NCBI GenBank assembly: GCA_964468205.1
Contig: CAYXVG010000033.1
Coordinates: 13,415-77,414, forward strand
Direction of reading: 5' to 3'
Source of the DNA: CAWELS01 sp964468205
Lineage (GTDB): Bacteria; Acidobacteriota; Terriglobia; Bryobacterales; Bryobacteraceae
Length of the DNA stretch: 64,000 nt
In this document: positions 16,188-24,840 of the stretch, piece by piece
Numbering within the stretch: the first letter of the stretch is position 1
How the letters are laid out: each line of letters opens with the position of its first letter
Notes under the pieces: generated by a model
Told to the model about the DNA's origin: nothing
Database searches by the model: none
Seen by the model: only the letters and a program-made list of their open reading frames with translations
Translations under genes and position numbers: made by a program

Positions 16188-17458
16188 AGGGGCTCCTTGC
16201 TGCCGAACTTCTCGAGCGCTTCGCGCAATTCGGGATGGTTATCAGCATACTCGGCCAACGGTGTGCCGGCGCGTGCCGCATCCCATGCCTGGCGGATTGA
16301 GCGAACGCCGGCGGCCGGTCCCGATGGATGTGCCTGAATGCCCCCGCCGGCGATATACATCACGTCTGCAGTCTGGATCCGCTGCCAGGTTTCCGGGACT
16401 TGGCCCGCCCACATGCCGGAGCCCAGGACCGGAAGGAGGCGATCGGAGAGGTCGCACATCGGAGTGAGGCAAGCTTTCACTGAGAGAACCACGGAATCAT
16501 CGTCTTCCCAGTATTTGTTACGGATTCCGTTCACATGAAGGTGATCGACGCCAGCGAGACGGAGAATCTTCTGCCATGCCCGGAAGTTCCAGCCTAGAGC
16601 AGGCGATCGCGTCATCAGGTCCCACCCGTTCCGGTGTGCATGAATCGGGAGGCTGCAGCGTTGGCGCAGAAACGCAAGCGCTCCCAGGCCCGCCTGCACC
16701 ACGCTCAGCATGACGCATGTGCCGCCTGCCCGGGCGACAATCTCGTGATTGCGCACGATGACGTCAGGGTTTGTGTGCGTAATGTTGAAGGCGTACATCA
16801 CGCGCCGGCCGGTGCGTTCCGTATGGCGATTCACGACGCGCATGACGGCCTCGACCCGGTTTTCCATGGTGGAGTAGGGAGGAGCGGTCATTTTCTCGTC
16901 GTCTTTTACGAAGTCGACGCCTGCCTCGGCAAGGGTGGCGACGATTTCGGCGGTTTGATCCGGGGTGAGGCCGACGTTCGGTTTGATGATCGACGCAATG
17001 ATCGGCCCCTCGTCCACTCCGGTGAGACGGCGGGTGCCTTCAACACCGAATTGTGGTCCCGGATGCGCGTTGGCAAATACGGGAGGAAGCTCGATGTCTT
17101 CGAGCCGAATGCCAGTGAGTTCGCGCAACCCGAAGACACCGCCAGCGACGGTGGCCAACATGGTTGCGAGATCAACACCGGTAATATCGAGAGGGATCGA
17201 CACGCGCACGCGGGCGCGCAAGTAAAGTGCGTCCGATTTCGGCCGGATGGTCCACGACGGTAAGGAAGAACGCGAGCGTGCCTCGAGCGCCTCGATCGAC
17301 TCAACGTTCACCGCGAAGCGCCTCTGCAATTCCTCCGTCTCTCCCGGAACTGGCGTGAAGGTGCCTGCTCCGACGGCGCCTGCGACCTTCTCCGCGGCGA
17401 ACTCCAGCGAGTGCGGCGTCTCTACTAAGTAGGTGGCAAGGATTCGTTCATCCGCCAT
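16184..17458 (-). CDS. RuBisCO-like protein, likely acting on 3-oxo-isoapionate 4-phosphate
   Basis: 424 residues from ATG 17458 (GTG 17467 is an alternative). The RuBisCO large-subunit fold is clear: an N-terminal alpha/beta domain (ILATYLVETP) and a barrel. Metal-site residues are kept: IIKPNVG (K159), VDFVKDDEK with the carbamylated-type K185 and acids D187/E188, IHAHRNG (H275), HLHVNG (H308) and the loop-6 lysine in RNKYWED (K315), then IAGGGIQAH. The second Lys of the K-P-K motif is Asn, so it is not a CO2-fixing RuBisCO. In apionate pathways such proteins are either a transcarboxylase/hydrolase (giving 3-phosphoglycerate and glycolate) or a decarboxylase. No isomerases for the decarboxylase product are linked, which mildly favours the first. 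Confidence 0.78.
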   Translation of the reverse strand: MADERILATYLVETPHSLEFAAEKVAGAVGAGTFTPVPGETEELQRRFAVNVESIEALEARSRSSLPSWTIRPKSDALYLRARVRVSIPLDITGVDLATMLATVAGGVFGLRELTGIRLEDIELPPVFANAHPGPQFGVEGTRRLTGVDEGPIIASIIKPNVGLTPDQTAEIVATLAEAGVDFVKDDEKMTAPPYSTMENRVEAVMRVVNRHTERTGRRVMYAFNITHTNPDVIVRNHEIVARAGGTCVMLSVVQAGLGALAFLRQRCSLPIHAHRNGWDLMTRSPALGWNFRAWQKILRLAGVDHLHVNGIRNKYWEDDDSVVLSVKACLTPMCDLSDRLLPVLGSGMWAGQVPETWQRIQTADVMYIAGGGIQAHPSGPAAGVRSIRQAWDAARAGTPLAEYADNHPELREALEKFGSKEPL

Positions 17459-17599
17459 ATCCGCCACCCTGCTTGGATCCGGCGCTCGGGAGATCCTCTG
17501 CCATCGCCTTCTCGTTCCGGTTGGTCAGCGCGCACTTGGCTTTCCCTTCTGGTCCCATTGATGCGAATGACGTTGACATCGCCATACCCGGCCGCGCGG

Positions 17600-19636
17600 T
17601 TACAAACGCGCCAGTTTCATGTATGCGTAAGGCAACAGCGCAATCTCAATCGGCGGCCTGTCGAGGATGGTTCGCCCGGGCGCTCCGCGGAACTCTTCCG
17701 GCTCCAGCATCGCCTGCACCGCTGTGTGTTCATCGATTGTCCAGATTCCTTGCGAAGGGATCATAGCCTCAGTTTCGATCCGGAGATACTGCACCTCTGC
17801 CGTCAGATTGGCGACGAACAGCCGCGCGCCGGCCCTTTTTTCCGGATAGAGCGATAGCGCCGCCACCTTGAGCGGTTCGGAGACGCTCACCGGCAGCAAC
17901 TCGCATTTGCCGCACTCGGCGATGTCGGCAAAGACATGGTATAGCGGGAAGACCGAGCCGGCAAGCGATGGGAACTTTTGCGGAAGACGGGGCCCACCTG
18001 CAGTTTCCATCACCCCGCGCCAGCCCACGGTCTCGTAGTAGGTGAGACTGTCCGCTCCGGCTTCAGCCAGAGCCTGGATGGAGCCGAGTGTCCAACCAGC
18101 GCCGAAGAGCGACATTTGGCGGACGTCCACCGGCTCCGGTAATTCGTCTGGTTTGCCGCCTTCCGCCGCGGTTGCCACCGGGTTGAATCGCGGTTTCAAC
18201 GTGACAGGGGAAACGGCGATCCGTGCGTTTCCGGCGAAGGAGCGTGCCGTGCGCACGGTGTCGCGTTGGCCCGCGAAGGTTTCCACCATGCTCAGGTTGT
18301 CAAACGCATGTACCTGAGGATTTGCCGAATAGCAGACCACGGCGCCGGGCTCGGAAGGCCGGTTGCGGTTCAGTTCGGTGAAGTTTGCGTTTGTTCCACC
18401 ACCGGTGCTGCCAGGCAAATGCTGCCGGGCAAGCTTCACCCATCTGTCTGACGTAGCCTGCTCTTTCTCGTGAAGCACGAGCCATCGAATGACCGTGGCC
18501 TTCAGGTTCTCCACCTCGGCCGCAAGCGCCCGGAGCTGTTTGTCCGCATCGTCAGTTACGAATGCGGCCACCTCCAGGGGGGCTCCGAGGATGCGGCTTT
18601 CCTCATTCACCGCGCGCCGCAGGAACTCCTTCCAGTCATCACCGGAGAGCTGCAAGTCCACCCGAAGGTGTGCCGGCGCGAGCGCGCGCAGCCTTTCTTT
18701 CTCCCTTTCATTTAGCAGAAGGGCGCTGTTGGAGAGGCCGAGGCCAATGGGAGGCATCGGCTGACCTCTTCCGCCCATTTCGAGGATCACCTCCGGCCGC
18801 TTCGACGCTATTGCCGGGGCCTTCCCGGCGCCGCTCAGCCGTATCGTAACGGACTGCTCGATTCTGCTGCCCTGTGCGACTTCCGCTGGAAACGGCTTTG
18901 CAAGCGGGGTGCAGTATGTCTTGTACGATGCATCCGTCCAGTTGCGCTGGTCCTCCATCTCGAACGTGTCGCCTTCCATGAGGACTTCAGCGGAAACACC
19001 GGGCGTCACTTCGTGAGTGATGCTGCGAACGTCGAAGAACGGCTGATGAGGTGAGATTCTCTCCGGGAACAGGCCATTCTCGACCACGCCATCCACCTTC
19101 CTGACCGCGCAAGGCTTGCCCGCCAGGTTGGCTCCGTGGAGAACGCAGAATCCGATCCGGTTGCGCAGAAAGGTGGAGCGGGCCTCCCCTTCCATGGAGA
19201 ATCGAATTACCCCATCGCTTGAGCCGGACAGCTTCCCGTGCCACAGGAAATCGATGTCACTCTCTCTGCACGCCACATCAAAGGCGAGTTGGAATCCGCC
19301 CTCGAGAAGCTGCGTTCTAAGATTGTGCACACGGGGAGCGACTGTACCCCAGTTCTGATCCCGCACCGCTGCATAAAGGCCGAGCAAGACCACTTCGTCG
19401 CCGTACCGAACGTACCGCAGAAAGGCGAGCGAAGGGTCAAACAATGCGGTCAACGGCCCGGCGCGCAGTTCGATCGCCTCCGCCGGAGGCTCGTCGTGAC
19501 CGTAGTATAGGGTGTGGCGCGGTAGTCTGGGGTCTGCTGTCATGGCGATCCTCGGGCATGCCAGCGAGACGAATCCCACCAGAGCGGTGTTGCCGATCAG
19601 TCTTCGCCTGGAAAACTCGAAGCCGTCGTGCGCCAC
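17600..19636 (-). CDS. apnL: Tat-exported D-apionate lactonase-like protein
   Basis: 678 residues from a GTG with a ggagg ribosome site. FEFSRRRLIGNTALVGFVSL is a Tat signal (S-R-R-x-L-I), followed after about 35 residues by YYGHDEPPAEAIELRAGPL and YVRYGDEVVLLGLYAAVRDQ, then WGTVAP; this start is what I recall for D-apionate lactonases next to ApnO. The rest is a large mixed region with a TIM-barrel-like middle (VDLQLSGDDWKEFLRRAV, VVCYSANPQVHAFDN) and a beta C-terminus. The lactonase would open apionolactone to apionate. The export signal is unusual compared with the cytoplasmic pathway I know. It begins the operon; a 141-base gap separates it from the RuBisCO-like gene. Confidence 0.65.
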   Translation of the reverse strand: MAHDGFEFSRRRLIGNTALVGFVSLACPRIAMTADPRLPRHTLYYGHDEPPAEAIELRAGPLTALFDPSLAFLRYVRYGDEVVLLGLYAAVRDQNWGTVAPRVHNLRTQLLEGGFQLAFDVACRESDIDFLWHGKLSGSSDGVIRFSMEGEARSTFLRNRIGFCVLHGANLAGKPCAVRKVDGVVENGLFPERISPHQPFFDVRSITHEVTPGVSAEVLMEGDTFEMEDQRNWTDASYKTYCTPLAKPFPAEVAQGSRIEQSVTIRLSGAGKAPAIASKRPEVILEMGGRGQPMPPIGLGLSNSALLLNEREKERLRALAPAHLRVDLQLSGDDWKEFLRRAVNEESRILGAPLEVAAFVTDDADKQLRALAAEVENLKATVIRWLVLHEKEQATSDRWVKLARQHLPGSTGGGTNANFTELNRNRPSEPGAVVCYSANPQVHAFDNLSMVETFAGQRDTVRTARSFAGNARIAVSPVTLKPRFNPVATAAEGGKPDELPEPVDVRQMSLFGAGWTLGSIQALAEAGADSLTYYETVGWRGVMETAGGPRLPQKFPSLAGSVFPLYHVFADIAECGKCELLPVSVSEPLKVAALSLYPEKRAGARLFVANLTAEVQYLRIETEAMIPSQGIWTIDEHTAVQAMLEPEEFRGAPGRTILDRPPIEIALLPYAYMKLARL

Positions 19637-19694
19637 GCTTGCATCCTCCGGGGATTGAGTTTATCCCAAAACGGAGCGCTGTGGCATTGCTTTC

Positions 19695-20510
19695 CTAGTT
19701 CAGCTTTCCATCGAGGAACGCCAGGTACCCGGCGGTGAGCATATAGCTCTCGTAGTATTCGTCCTGCTTGATTGCCTCGAATGCGTCATCAGGCCCGCCC
19801 GCGATTCCGCGATTGTACTTGTTGAGCGAGTGGATTGCGACGGATGGGATTCTCCGTTTTGCGAATGGCTGCATCCGCTTCAAGACCGGCTTCACGCTCT
19901 CGGTCTCCACGGGCAGTTGCATACTCGAGGATACGCTCTTCAAGTAGCCCAGGAGCGGCTCGCCATTCTTGCCGGCGCAGCCTCGGGTGAACGAGAGACC
20001 GAGAGTGTCGAGCACAATGGCGGCGCGGATCGTACTAGCCTCGTCTTCCGTCAGAGTGTCGACAAAGCGCTGAGGACCGGAGGTCCCGCCGGCGCCGCTG
20101 GAGAAGGCAACGAAGAGGAAGGTGTGACGGCGGGAGCGTTGCCGGAGGCTCTGATAGAGTGTCGGCAAAAGCGCTGCGCCGGACCAGTTGTCCGCGACGC
20201 CATCGCTGCCGGGGACGGTGTCGAAATGAGCTGCGACGAGGATTGTGGATTCTCCCTCTCCGGGAAGCCGGCAGACGATGTCGCCGAATTCTGATTCCGC
20301 CTCCGGTTGATCTGTTAAGCCTTCATCACGGCAGCCGGCGCGAACGAATAGCGTTTTTAATTCCTCCCGGCGGGCGCCGTTCTCGGGAACAGCCTTTCTC
20401 AACCGCTTCAATACCCGCTCGCGTTCCAGCCGCGCGTAGGTGATGTCGTCGCCCATCATCTGCGCGCCAAGCCAGATAGTCAACGACGCCAAGACCACCC
20501 AAACCCGCAT
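19695..20510 (-). CDS. M28-family peptidase-like protein lacking the catalytic Glu pair
   Basis: 271 residues from ATG 20510, which starts a signal peptide (MRVWVVLASLTIWLGAQ). The M28 aminopeptidase fold is evident: AAHFDTVPGSDGVADNWSG keeps the metal-binding His and Asp, VLDTLGLSF keeps the late Asp and VAIHSLNKY the last His. The usual F-x-x-E-E-x-G (general base and bridging ligand) reads F-S-S-G-A-G-G, so both glutamates are gone. Likely an inactive peptidase or one with altered chemistry. It ends 58 bases before the lactonase start, with no terminator seen, so it may be cotranscribed with the apionate genes. Confidence 0.8.
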   Translation of the reverse strand: MRVWVVLASLTIWLGAQMMGDDITYARLERERVLKRLRKAVPENGARREELKTLFVRAGCRDEGLTDQPEAESEFGDIVCRLPGEGESTILVAAHFDTVPGSDGVADNWSGAALLPTLYQSLRQRSRRHTFLFVAFSSGAGGTSGPQRFVDTLTEDEASTIRAAIVLDTLGLSFTRGCAGKNGEPLLGYLKSVSSSMQLPVETESVKPVLKRMQPFAKRRIPSVAIHSLNKYNRGIAGGPDDAFEAIKQDEYYESYMLTAGYLAFLDGKLN

Positions 20511-20716
20511 AGTCCTGAGTTTACCTGACGAGGCTCCAGTGTTCTGCCGGCCGCCACATCGACCGGCATGGACAGGCCGAACGAAGCCGGGGCAGCGGCC
20601 CGAAAGTATCCGGCGCCTTTGACGGCTTCTCCGCCGAGCAGATAAGGCGATGATCTTATCCCGTCTGGTACCCGGTGTCTGCGGTGAGACGCCTGACCTT
20701 GTCATAGAATCTCAAG

Positions 20717-21928
20717 ATGGACGTTCATTCACGAAGGACCTTTCTTGGGGTCGCCGCGGCCACGGCGCGCAGTTATGCGTCCGCGCAAGGCGCGAATGGA
20801 CGATTGCGCGTCGGCGTGATCGGATGTGGAGGCATGGCGACTCATCACATGCGAAAGCTTGTCGAGATGCGGGAGTCCGACAATGTCGAAGTGATCGCGG
20901 TTTGCGACATCTATCGCAAGAGACTTGAGGCGGCCGCGGCGCTCACAGGCGGGAAGATGTACGCGGACTATCGCGTGCTTCTCGAGGACAAGGAGATCGA
21001 CTACGTGCTGATAGCCTCGCCTGAGCACTGGCACTATCAGATGACTCTGGACGCGGTGAACGCGGGAAAGCACATCTACTGCGAAAAACCGATGACACAG
21101 ACCGCCGAGCAGGCCAAGGAGATTGTCGCCAGAGTCGAGGCGTCAGGTCTTAGGATGCAGGTGGGCGTGCAGGGAATGTCCGATGACTCTTACGAAACAG
21201 CCAACCGGTACGTGGAGGCGGGCGCGCTCGGGAAGGTGGTGTTGGCGCAGATAGACTACTCGCGGAACTATGCTGATGAATTCTGGGCCTATGATATCGA
21301 CGAAGAGGCGCGCCCGGGAGAGAACCTCGATTGGGATGCCTGGCTTGGCCCGGCCCCGAAACGGCCGTGGGATCCGCTCCGGTATTTTCGCTGGCGGCAC
21401 TACTGGGACTATTCCGCCGGAATCGCCAGTGATCTCTTCATCCATCGTGTGACGCGGATCATCCGTTCCTTGGATCTGAGCTTCCCGAAGAGCGGCGTTG
21501 GAGCCGGCGGCACTTATTTTTTCAAGCAGAGCCCAGCCGAGGTGCCGGACACCTTCAACATATTATTGGACTATCCGAATGAACTTACCGTCCAGCTTGT
21601 CTCGACGATGGCGAACGACACGCCGGTCCAGCACATGCTCCGCGGGAGCAAAGCGACGCTGGTCTTCACTCGCGATGGTTTCGAGATCCGAGCCCAGCGT
21701 CACTACCGGGACCAGGTTCGGGAAGTGATTCATCGCAAGAGCGGAGCGGAAGACGTGGTTCTCCATCACCGCAACCTAATGAACGCCATCCGTTCCGGAG
21801 AGCCGCTCAAATGCGATTGCCGGCTCGGCTATTATGGCGTGGTGGCTTGTGAACTGGGCACGGAATCCTTCCGGCGCCGCAAATATATGGCGTGGGATTC
21901 CGGCCGCGAGCGGGTTATGGTTGCATGA
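20717..21928 (+). CDS. Tat-exported Gfo/Idh/MocA-family oxidoreductase
   Basis: 403 residues. HSRRTFLGVAAATARS is a Tat signal. Then LRVGVIGCGGMATHHM (NAD(P)-binding G-x-G-x-x-G/A), VIAVCDIYRKRLEAA, the family signature YCEKPMTQTAEQA with the catalytic-site E-K-P, and a C-terminal alpha/beta domain (YWDYSAGIASDLFIHRV). Exported members bind their cofactor before transport, as in glucose-fructose oxidoreductase. It is divergent from the M28-like gene, next to the apionate cluster, and 82 bases upstream of a sodium/solute symporter. Bacterial D-apiose dehydrogenase belongs to this superfamily, so a role in making apionolactone is a reasonable guess. Confidence 0.88.
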   Translation: MDVHSRRTFLGVAAATARSYASAQGANGRLRVGVIGCGGMATHHMRKLVEMRESDNVEVIAVCDIYRKRLEAAAALTGGKMYADYRVLLEDKEIDYVLIASPEHWHYQMTLDAVNAGKHIYCEKPMTQTAEQAKEIVARVEASGLRMQVGVQGMSDDSYETANRYVEAGALGKVVLAQIDYSRNYADEFWAYDIDEEARPGENLDWDAWLGPAPKRPWDPLRYFRWRHYWDYSAGIASDLFIHRVTRIIRSLDLSFPKSGVGAGGTYFFKQSPAEVPDTFNILLDYPNELTVQLVSTMANDTPVQHMLRGSKATLVFTRDGFEIRAQRHYRDQVREVIHRKSGAEDVVLHHRNLMNAIRSGEPLKCDCRLGYYGVVACELGTESFRRRKYMAWDSGRERVMVA

Positions 21929-22010
21929 GTTGGAAGCAATTGGCTTCGTTCCGCAAAATGACTGCGGTCGCGAATGATGGAGCCGGTCACCGTCGGGCGA
22001 GAGAGGCCGG

Positions 22011-23648
22011 ATGGCGGAAGAACGGAGGGCCTCTCCGCTGAGCATTCCGACTCTCGACCTCGTTATTATCATCGTGTACCTAGCCGGCATCACGCTCGTG
22101 GGACTGCTGGCTACCCGGCGGCAGAAACTTACGAGCGAGAACTACTTCCTGGCGGGCCGTTCACTCAACTGGGGCATGGTCGGCGCAGCGCTTTTTGCGT
22201 CGAACATCTCGACGATTCACCTCGTGGGGCTTGCGGCGTCGGGATACAAAGACGGCCTGGTCTGGGGCAACTTCGAGTGGTTCGCCATACCGACGCTGAT
22301 CCTGCTCGGTTTGGTTTTCGCACCTTTCTACTTCCGGAACCATATCACCACGCTGCCCGAATTTCTGGAGCGGCGCTACAGTCCTGCGGCCCGCAGCGTA
22401 CTCGCTTTCATGGCGATCTCCGGCGCTCTCTTCCTGCATATCGGAATCAGCATTTACGCGGGCGCCGCTGTTTTCGAGCAGTTCTTCGGCGTGGACGTCA
22501 TCACGTCGATCCTGATTATCTCCGTAGTCACTGGCGTTTATACGGTGCTTGGCGGGTTGAAGGCTGTTGTGCTGACAGAAACCATCCAAACCTTCGTTCT
22601 GCTTGCCGGCGCGGTGGCTGTGACAGTGTATGGACTACAGGCGCTGCCGGACGCGGGGATAGGCTCCTGGGAAGAACTGAGAGCCGCGGTGAAGCCGCAT
22701 CAGTTGAACGTAATTCACACCCACGACTCATCGCCGTTGCCCTGGTATGCGGTGCTATTCGGGTATCCTGTCCTGGGGGTCTGGTACTGGTGTACGGATC
22801 AGACCATAGTCCAGCGCGTTCTCGGCGCGCGCACCCAGCGGGATGCACAGCTTGGCGCCCTGTTCGCTGGCTTTCTCAAGATTCTGCCCGTCTTTATTAT
22901 TGTTTTCCCCGGAACCCTCGCTTACGTTCTTTACAGCGAGCAGATCGGCGACAACGCCAACCAGGCCCTGCCAGTGCTGATTACGGAACTGATCCCGACC
23001 GGCATGCGCGGACTCATTGCCGCCGGATTACTGGCCGCGCTTATGAGCACTATCGCCAGCGCCTTGAATAGCTGCGCGACTTTGTTTGCAGTGGATATAG
23101 TCAAACGGGCACGGCCGCGGACCACTGATGCGGCCCAGGTAACGATCGGCCGGATTACGGCAGTGGTGGTAATGGGACTCGCCATGCTCTGGTCCACCCA
23201 GGGCGGGCGTTTTTCCAGCATTTTTGAAGCGGCCAACACCATTGCGGCATGCGTCTCACCGCCGATCACAACGGTGTTTCTGCTCGGCGTATTTTGGCGG
23301 CGCGGCACCGCCGCGGCTGCTCTCGGAACCCTGATTTTTGGTTTCTCGCTTGGCGTGACCGCGTTTCTGGTGGATCTGCCGGCGTTTGGTACCGAGAAGC
23401 TTCTCACGGACAGGCTCGGCATTCCATTCATGATGCAAGCCTGGTGGAACTTCTGCCTCTGCTCGGCTTTCTATGTTGGTGTGAGCCTGCTCACGCTACC
23501 GCCGCCACGGGAGCGGATAGAAGGACTTACGTGGGAGCGGCCGTGGGCCGTATTTACCGAAGGCCGGATCGGCGGCCCGACCGATCCTCGTGTGATTACG
23601 GTGATTCTGGCTTTGGTTATGGCCGTGCTCTATTATGTGTTTCGCTAG
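22011..23648 (+). CDS. Sodium:solute symporter (SSS family)
   Basis: 545 residues, about 13-14 membrane helices. The start at 22011 has a gagagagg ribosome site. Family marks are the early SENYFLAGRSLNWGMVGAALFASN, the TLPEFLERRYSP loop, GGLKAVVLTETIQ, and GLLAALMSTIASALNSCATLF, which carries the sodium-site S/T residues. The family imports sugars, sugar acids, inositol, pantothenate or amino acids with Na+. It follows the Tat-exported oxidoreductase on the same strand and precedes a metallophosphoesterase by 18 bases. Substrate unknown; uptake of the sugar or acid made by the neighbours is the contextual guess. Confidence 0.9.
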   Translation: MAEERRASPLSIPTLDLVIIIVYLAGITLVGLLATRRQKLTSENYFLAGRSLNWGMVGAALFASNISTIHLVGLAASGYKDGLVWGNFEWFAIPTLILLGLVFAPFYFRNHITTLPEFLERRYSPAARSVLAFMAISGALFLHIGISIYAGAAVFEQFFGVDVITSILIISVVTGVYTVLGGLKAVVLTETIQTFVLLAGAVAVTVYGLQALPDAGIGSWEELRAAVKPHQLNVIHTHDSSPLPWYAVLFGYPVLGVWYWCTDQTIVQRVLGARTQRDAQLGALFAGFLKILPVFIIVFPGTLAYVLYSEQIGDNANQALPVLITELIPTGMRGLIAAGLLAALMSTIASALNSCATLFAVDIVKRARPRTTDAAQVTIGRITAVVVMGLAMLWSTQGGRFSSIFEAANTIAACVSPPITTVFLLGVFWRRGTAAAALGTLIFGFSLGVTAFLVDLPAFGTEKLLTDRLGIPFMMQAWWNFCLCSAFYVGVSLLTLPPPRERIEGLTWERPWAVFTEGRIGGPTDPRVITVILALVMAVLYYVFR

Positions 23649-23666
23649 TACGGCCGTGGATGGGGG

Positions 23667-24812
23667 GTGGTGATAGCCTTGCCGAGGTGGCTTTTCCTCT
23701 TTTTTCTAGCGGTGGTGGTGCTGGTGCTAGCCCCCGCATATGTCTCCGCTCGTCTTGGTGGTGTAATGCCGTGGAGCCGGCGCTGGAAACTGGCGGTCTG
23801 GCTGGGCGTGGAAGCGCTCATCCTGCCGGCGCCGCTGCTAATGGGACTCAGCAGGACGCATTCCGGCCCCTTAGTGGACGCCTCGCTCGGATTGTCATAC
23901 CTCGGCCTCGGATTATTCTCGTTCCTTCTTTTCTGGACGCTTGTGCGGGACGTCACCTGGGTCCCGTTGGGCATCTTCATTCTGCGGGAGCCGTCGAGGC
24001 GAAATGTGTGGCTCATCCGGTCGAGCGGTCTGGTACTCATCGTTTCCTTGGCATGCCTTGGGATCGGCGTGGCACAAGCGTTGCTGCCGCCGCGCGTCGT
24101 TCAAGTGTCAGTTCCCGTGGATGGGTTGCATCGCGGGCTGGACGGCTTCCGCATTGCGCACATCAGCGACATCCATCTCAGCCCATGGAAGGATGCCGGC
24201 GACCTTCGCCGGATCGTTGCCACCATAAACGAGGCCGAGCCTGATTTGGTGGCAATCACTGGCGATTTCGTGGACGGAGCCGTAACCCAGCGCGGCCACG
24301 ACGCGATGCCGCTTCGTGAGCTATCAGCGCCGGCCTTTTTTGTGACGGGCAACCACGAACACTACTCCGGCGCGAAAGACTGGATCAGTCATCTCGAGGG
24401 TCTTGGTGTCATTGTCCTCGACGGAGAACAGCATCACATTGCGGCCGGAGGCGCGACGCTGCTCATAGCCGGGCTGGAGGATCCGGCAGGGGGCGGCGTA
24501 GAGGCAAGACGGAATCCCCTTGCCGTCGCCAACGGCCCGGTGGGGGTTGACTTCCGGTTGATGCTCGCGCATCGCCCAGCGGACGCCTTCGCGGTGTCCG
24601 AAGCTGGCTTTGATTTGCAGCTTTCTGGTCACACCCACGGCGGACAGTTCTTTCCGTACACGCTCCTGATCGACCTCTTCCAGCCCTTTGCTACCGGTCT
24701 CCACCGGCACGGTAACCTTTTCATCTTCACCTCCCGGGGCGCCGGGTTTTGGGGGCCTCCGGTACGCTTCCTGAACCCGCCGGAGATCGCAGTCCTGACA
24801 CTGGAGCGATGA
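23667..24812 (+). CDS. Membrane-anchored metallophosphoesterase
   Basis: 381 residues from a GTG. Four to five N-terminal membrane helices (residues about 1-150) are followed by a calcineurin-like phosphoesterase domain with all metal-site motifs: AHISDIHLSPW (D-x-H), ITGDFVDG (G-D), VTGNHEHYSG (G-N-H-E), and LSGHTHGGQFFP (G-H-T-H). The layout is that of YaeI/UDP-diacylglucosamine-type or related membrane phosphoesterases. It follows the symporter by 18 bases and probably shares its transcript, although a functional link is not obvious. Confidence 0.88.
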   Translation: MVIALPRWLFLFFLAVVVLVLAPAYVSARLGGVMPWSRRWKLAVWLGVEALILPAPLLMGLSRTHSGPLVDASLGLSYLGLGLFSFLLFWTLVRDVTWVPLGIFILREPSRRNVWLIRSSGLVLIVSLACLGIGVAQALLPPRVVQVSVPVDGLHRGLDGFRIAHISDIHLSPWKDAGDLRRIVATINEAEPDLVAITGDFVDGAVTQRGHDAMPLRELSAPAFFVTGNHEHYSGAKDWISHLEGLGVIVLDGEQHHIAAGGATLLIAGLEDPAGGGVEARRNPLAVANGPVGVDFRLMLAHRPADAFAVSEAGFDLQLSGHTHGGQFFPYTLLIDLFQPFATGLHRHGNLFIFTSRGAGFWGPPVRFLNPPEIAVLTLER

Positions 24813-24840
24813 CCTGGCGTGGTGAAACCAGCAGTTAGTG

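Noticed and set aside
14005..17432. Plus-strand frames across the apionate-like cluster
   Set aside because: They are complementary shadows of the four minus-strand genes and lack family signatures.
19837..20300. Plus-strand open frames opposite the M28-like gene
   Set aside because: Shadows of the minus-strand gene, with no start context or family match.
21974..23071. Long open frame of about 365 codons on the plus strand over the symporter
   Set aside because: It overlaps the sodium/solute symporter in another frame; its sequence is arginine- and glycine-rich with no domain, while the symporter frame matches the family along its whole length.
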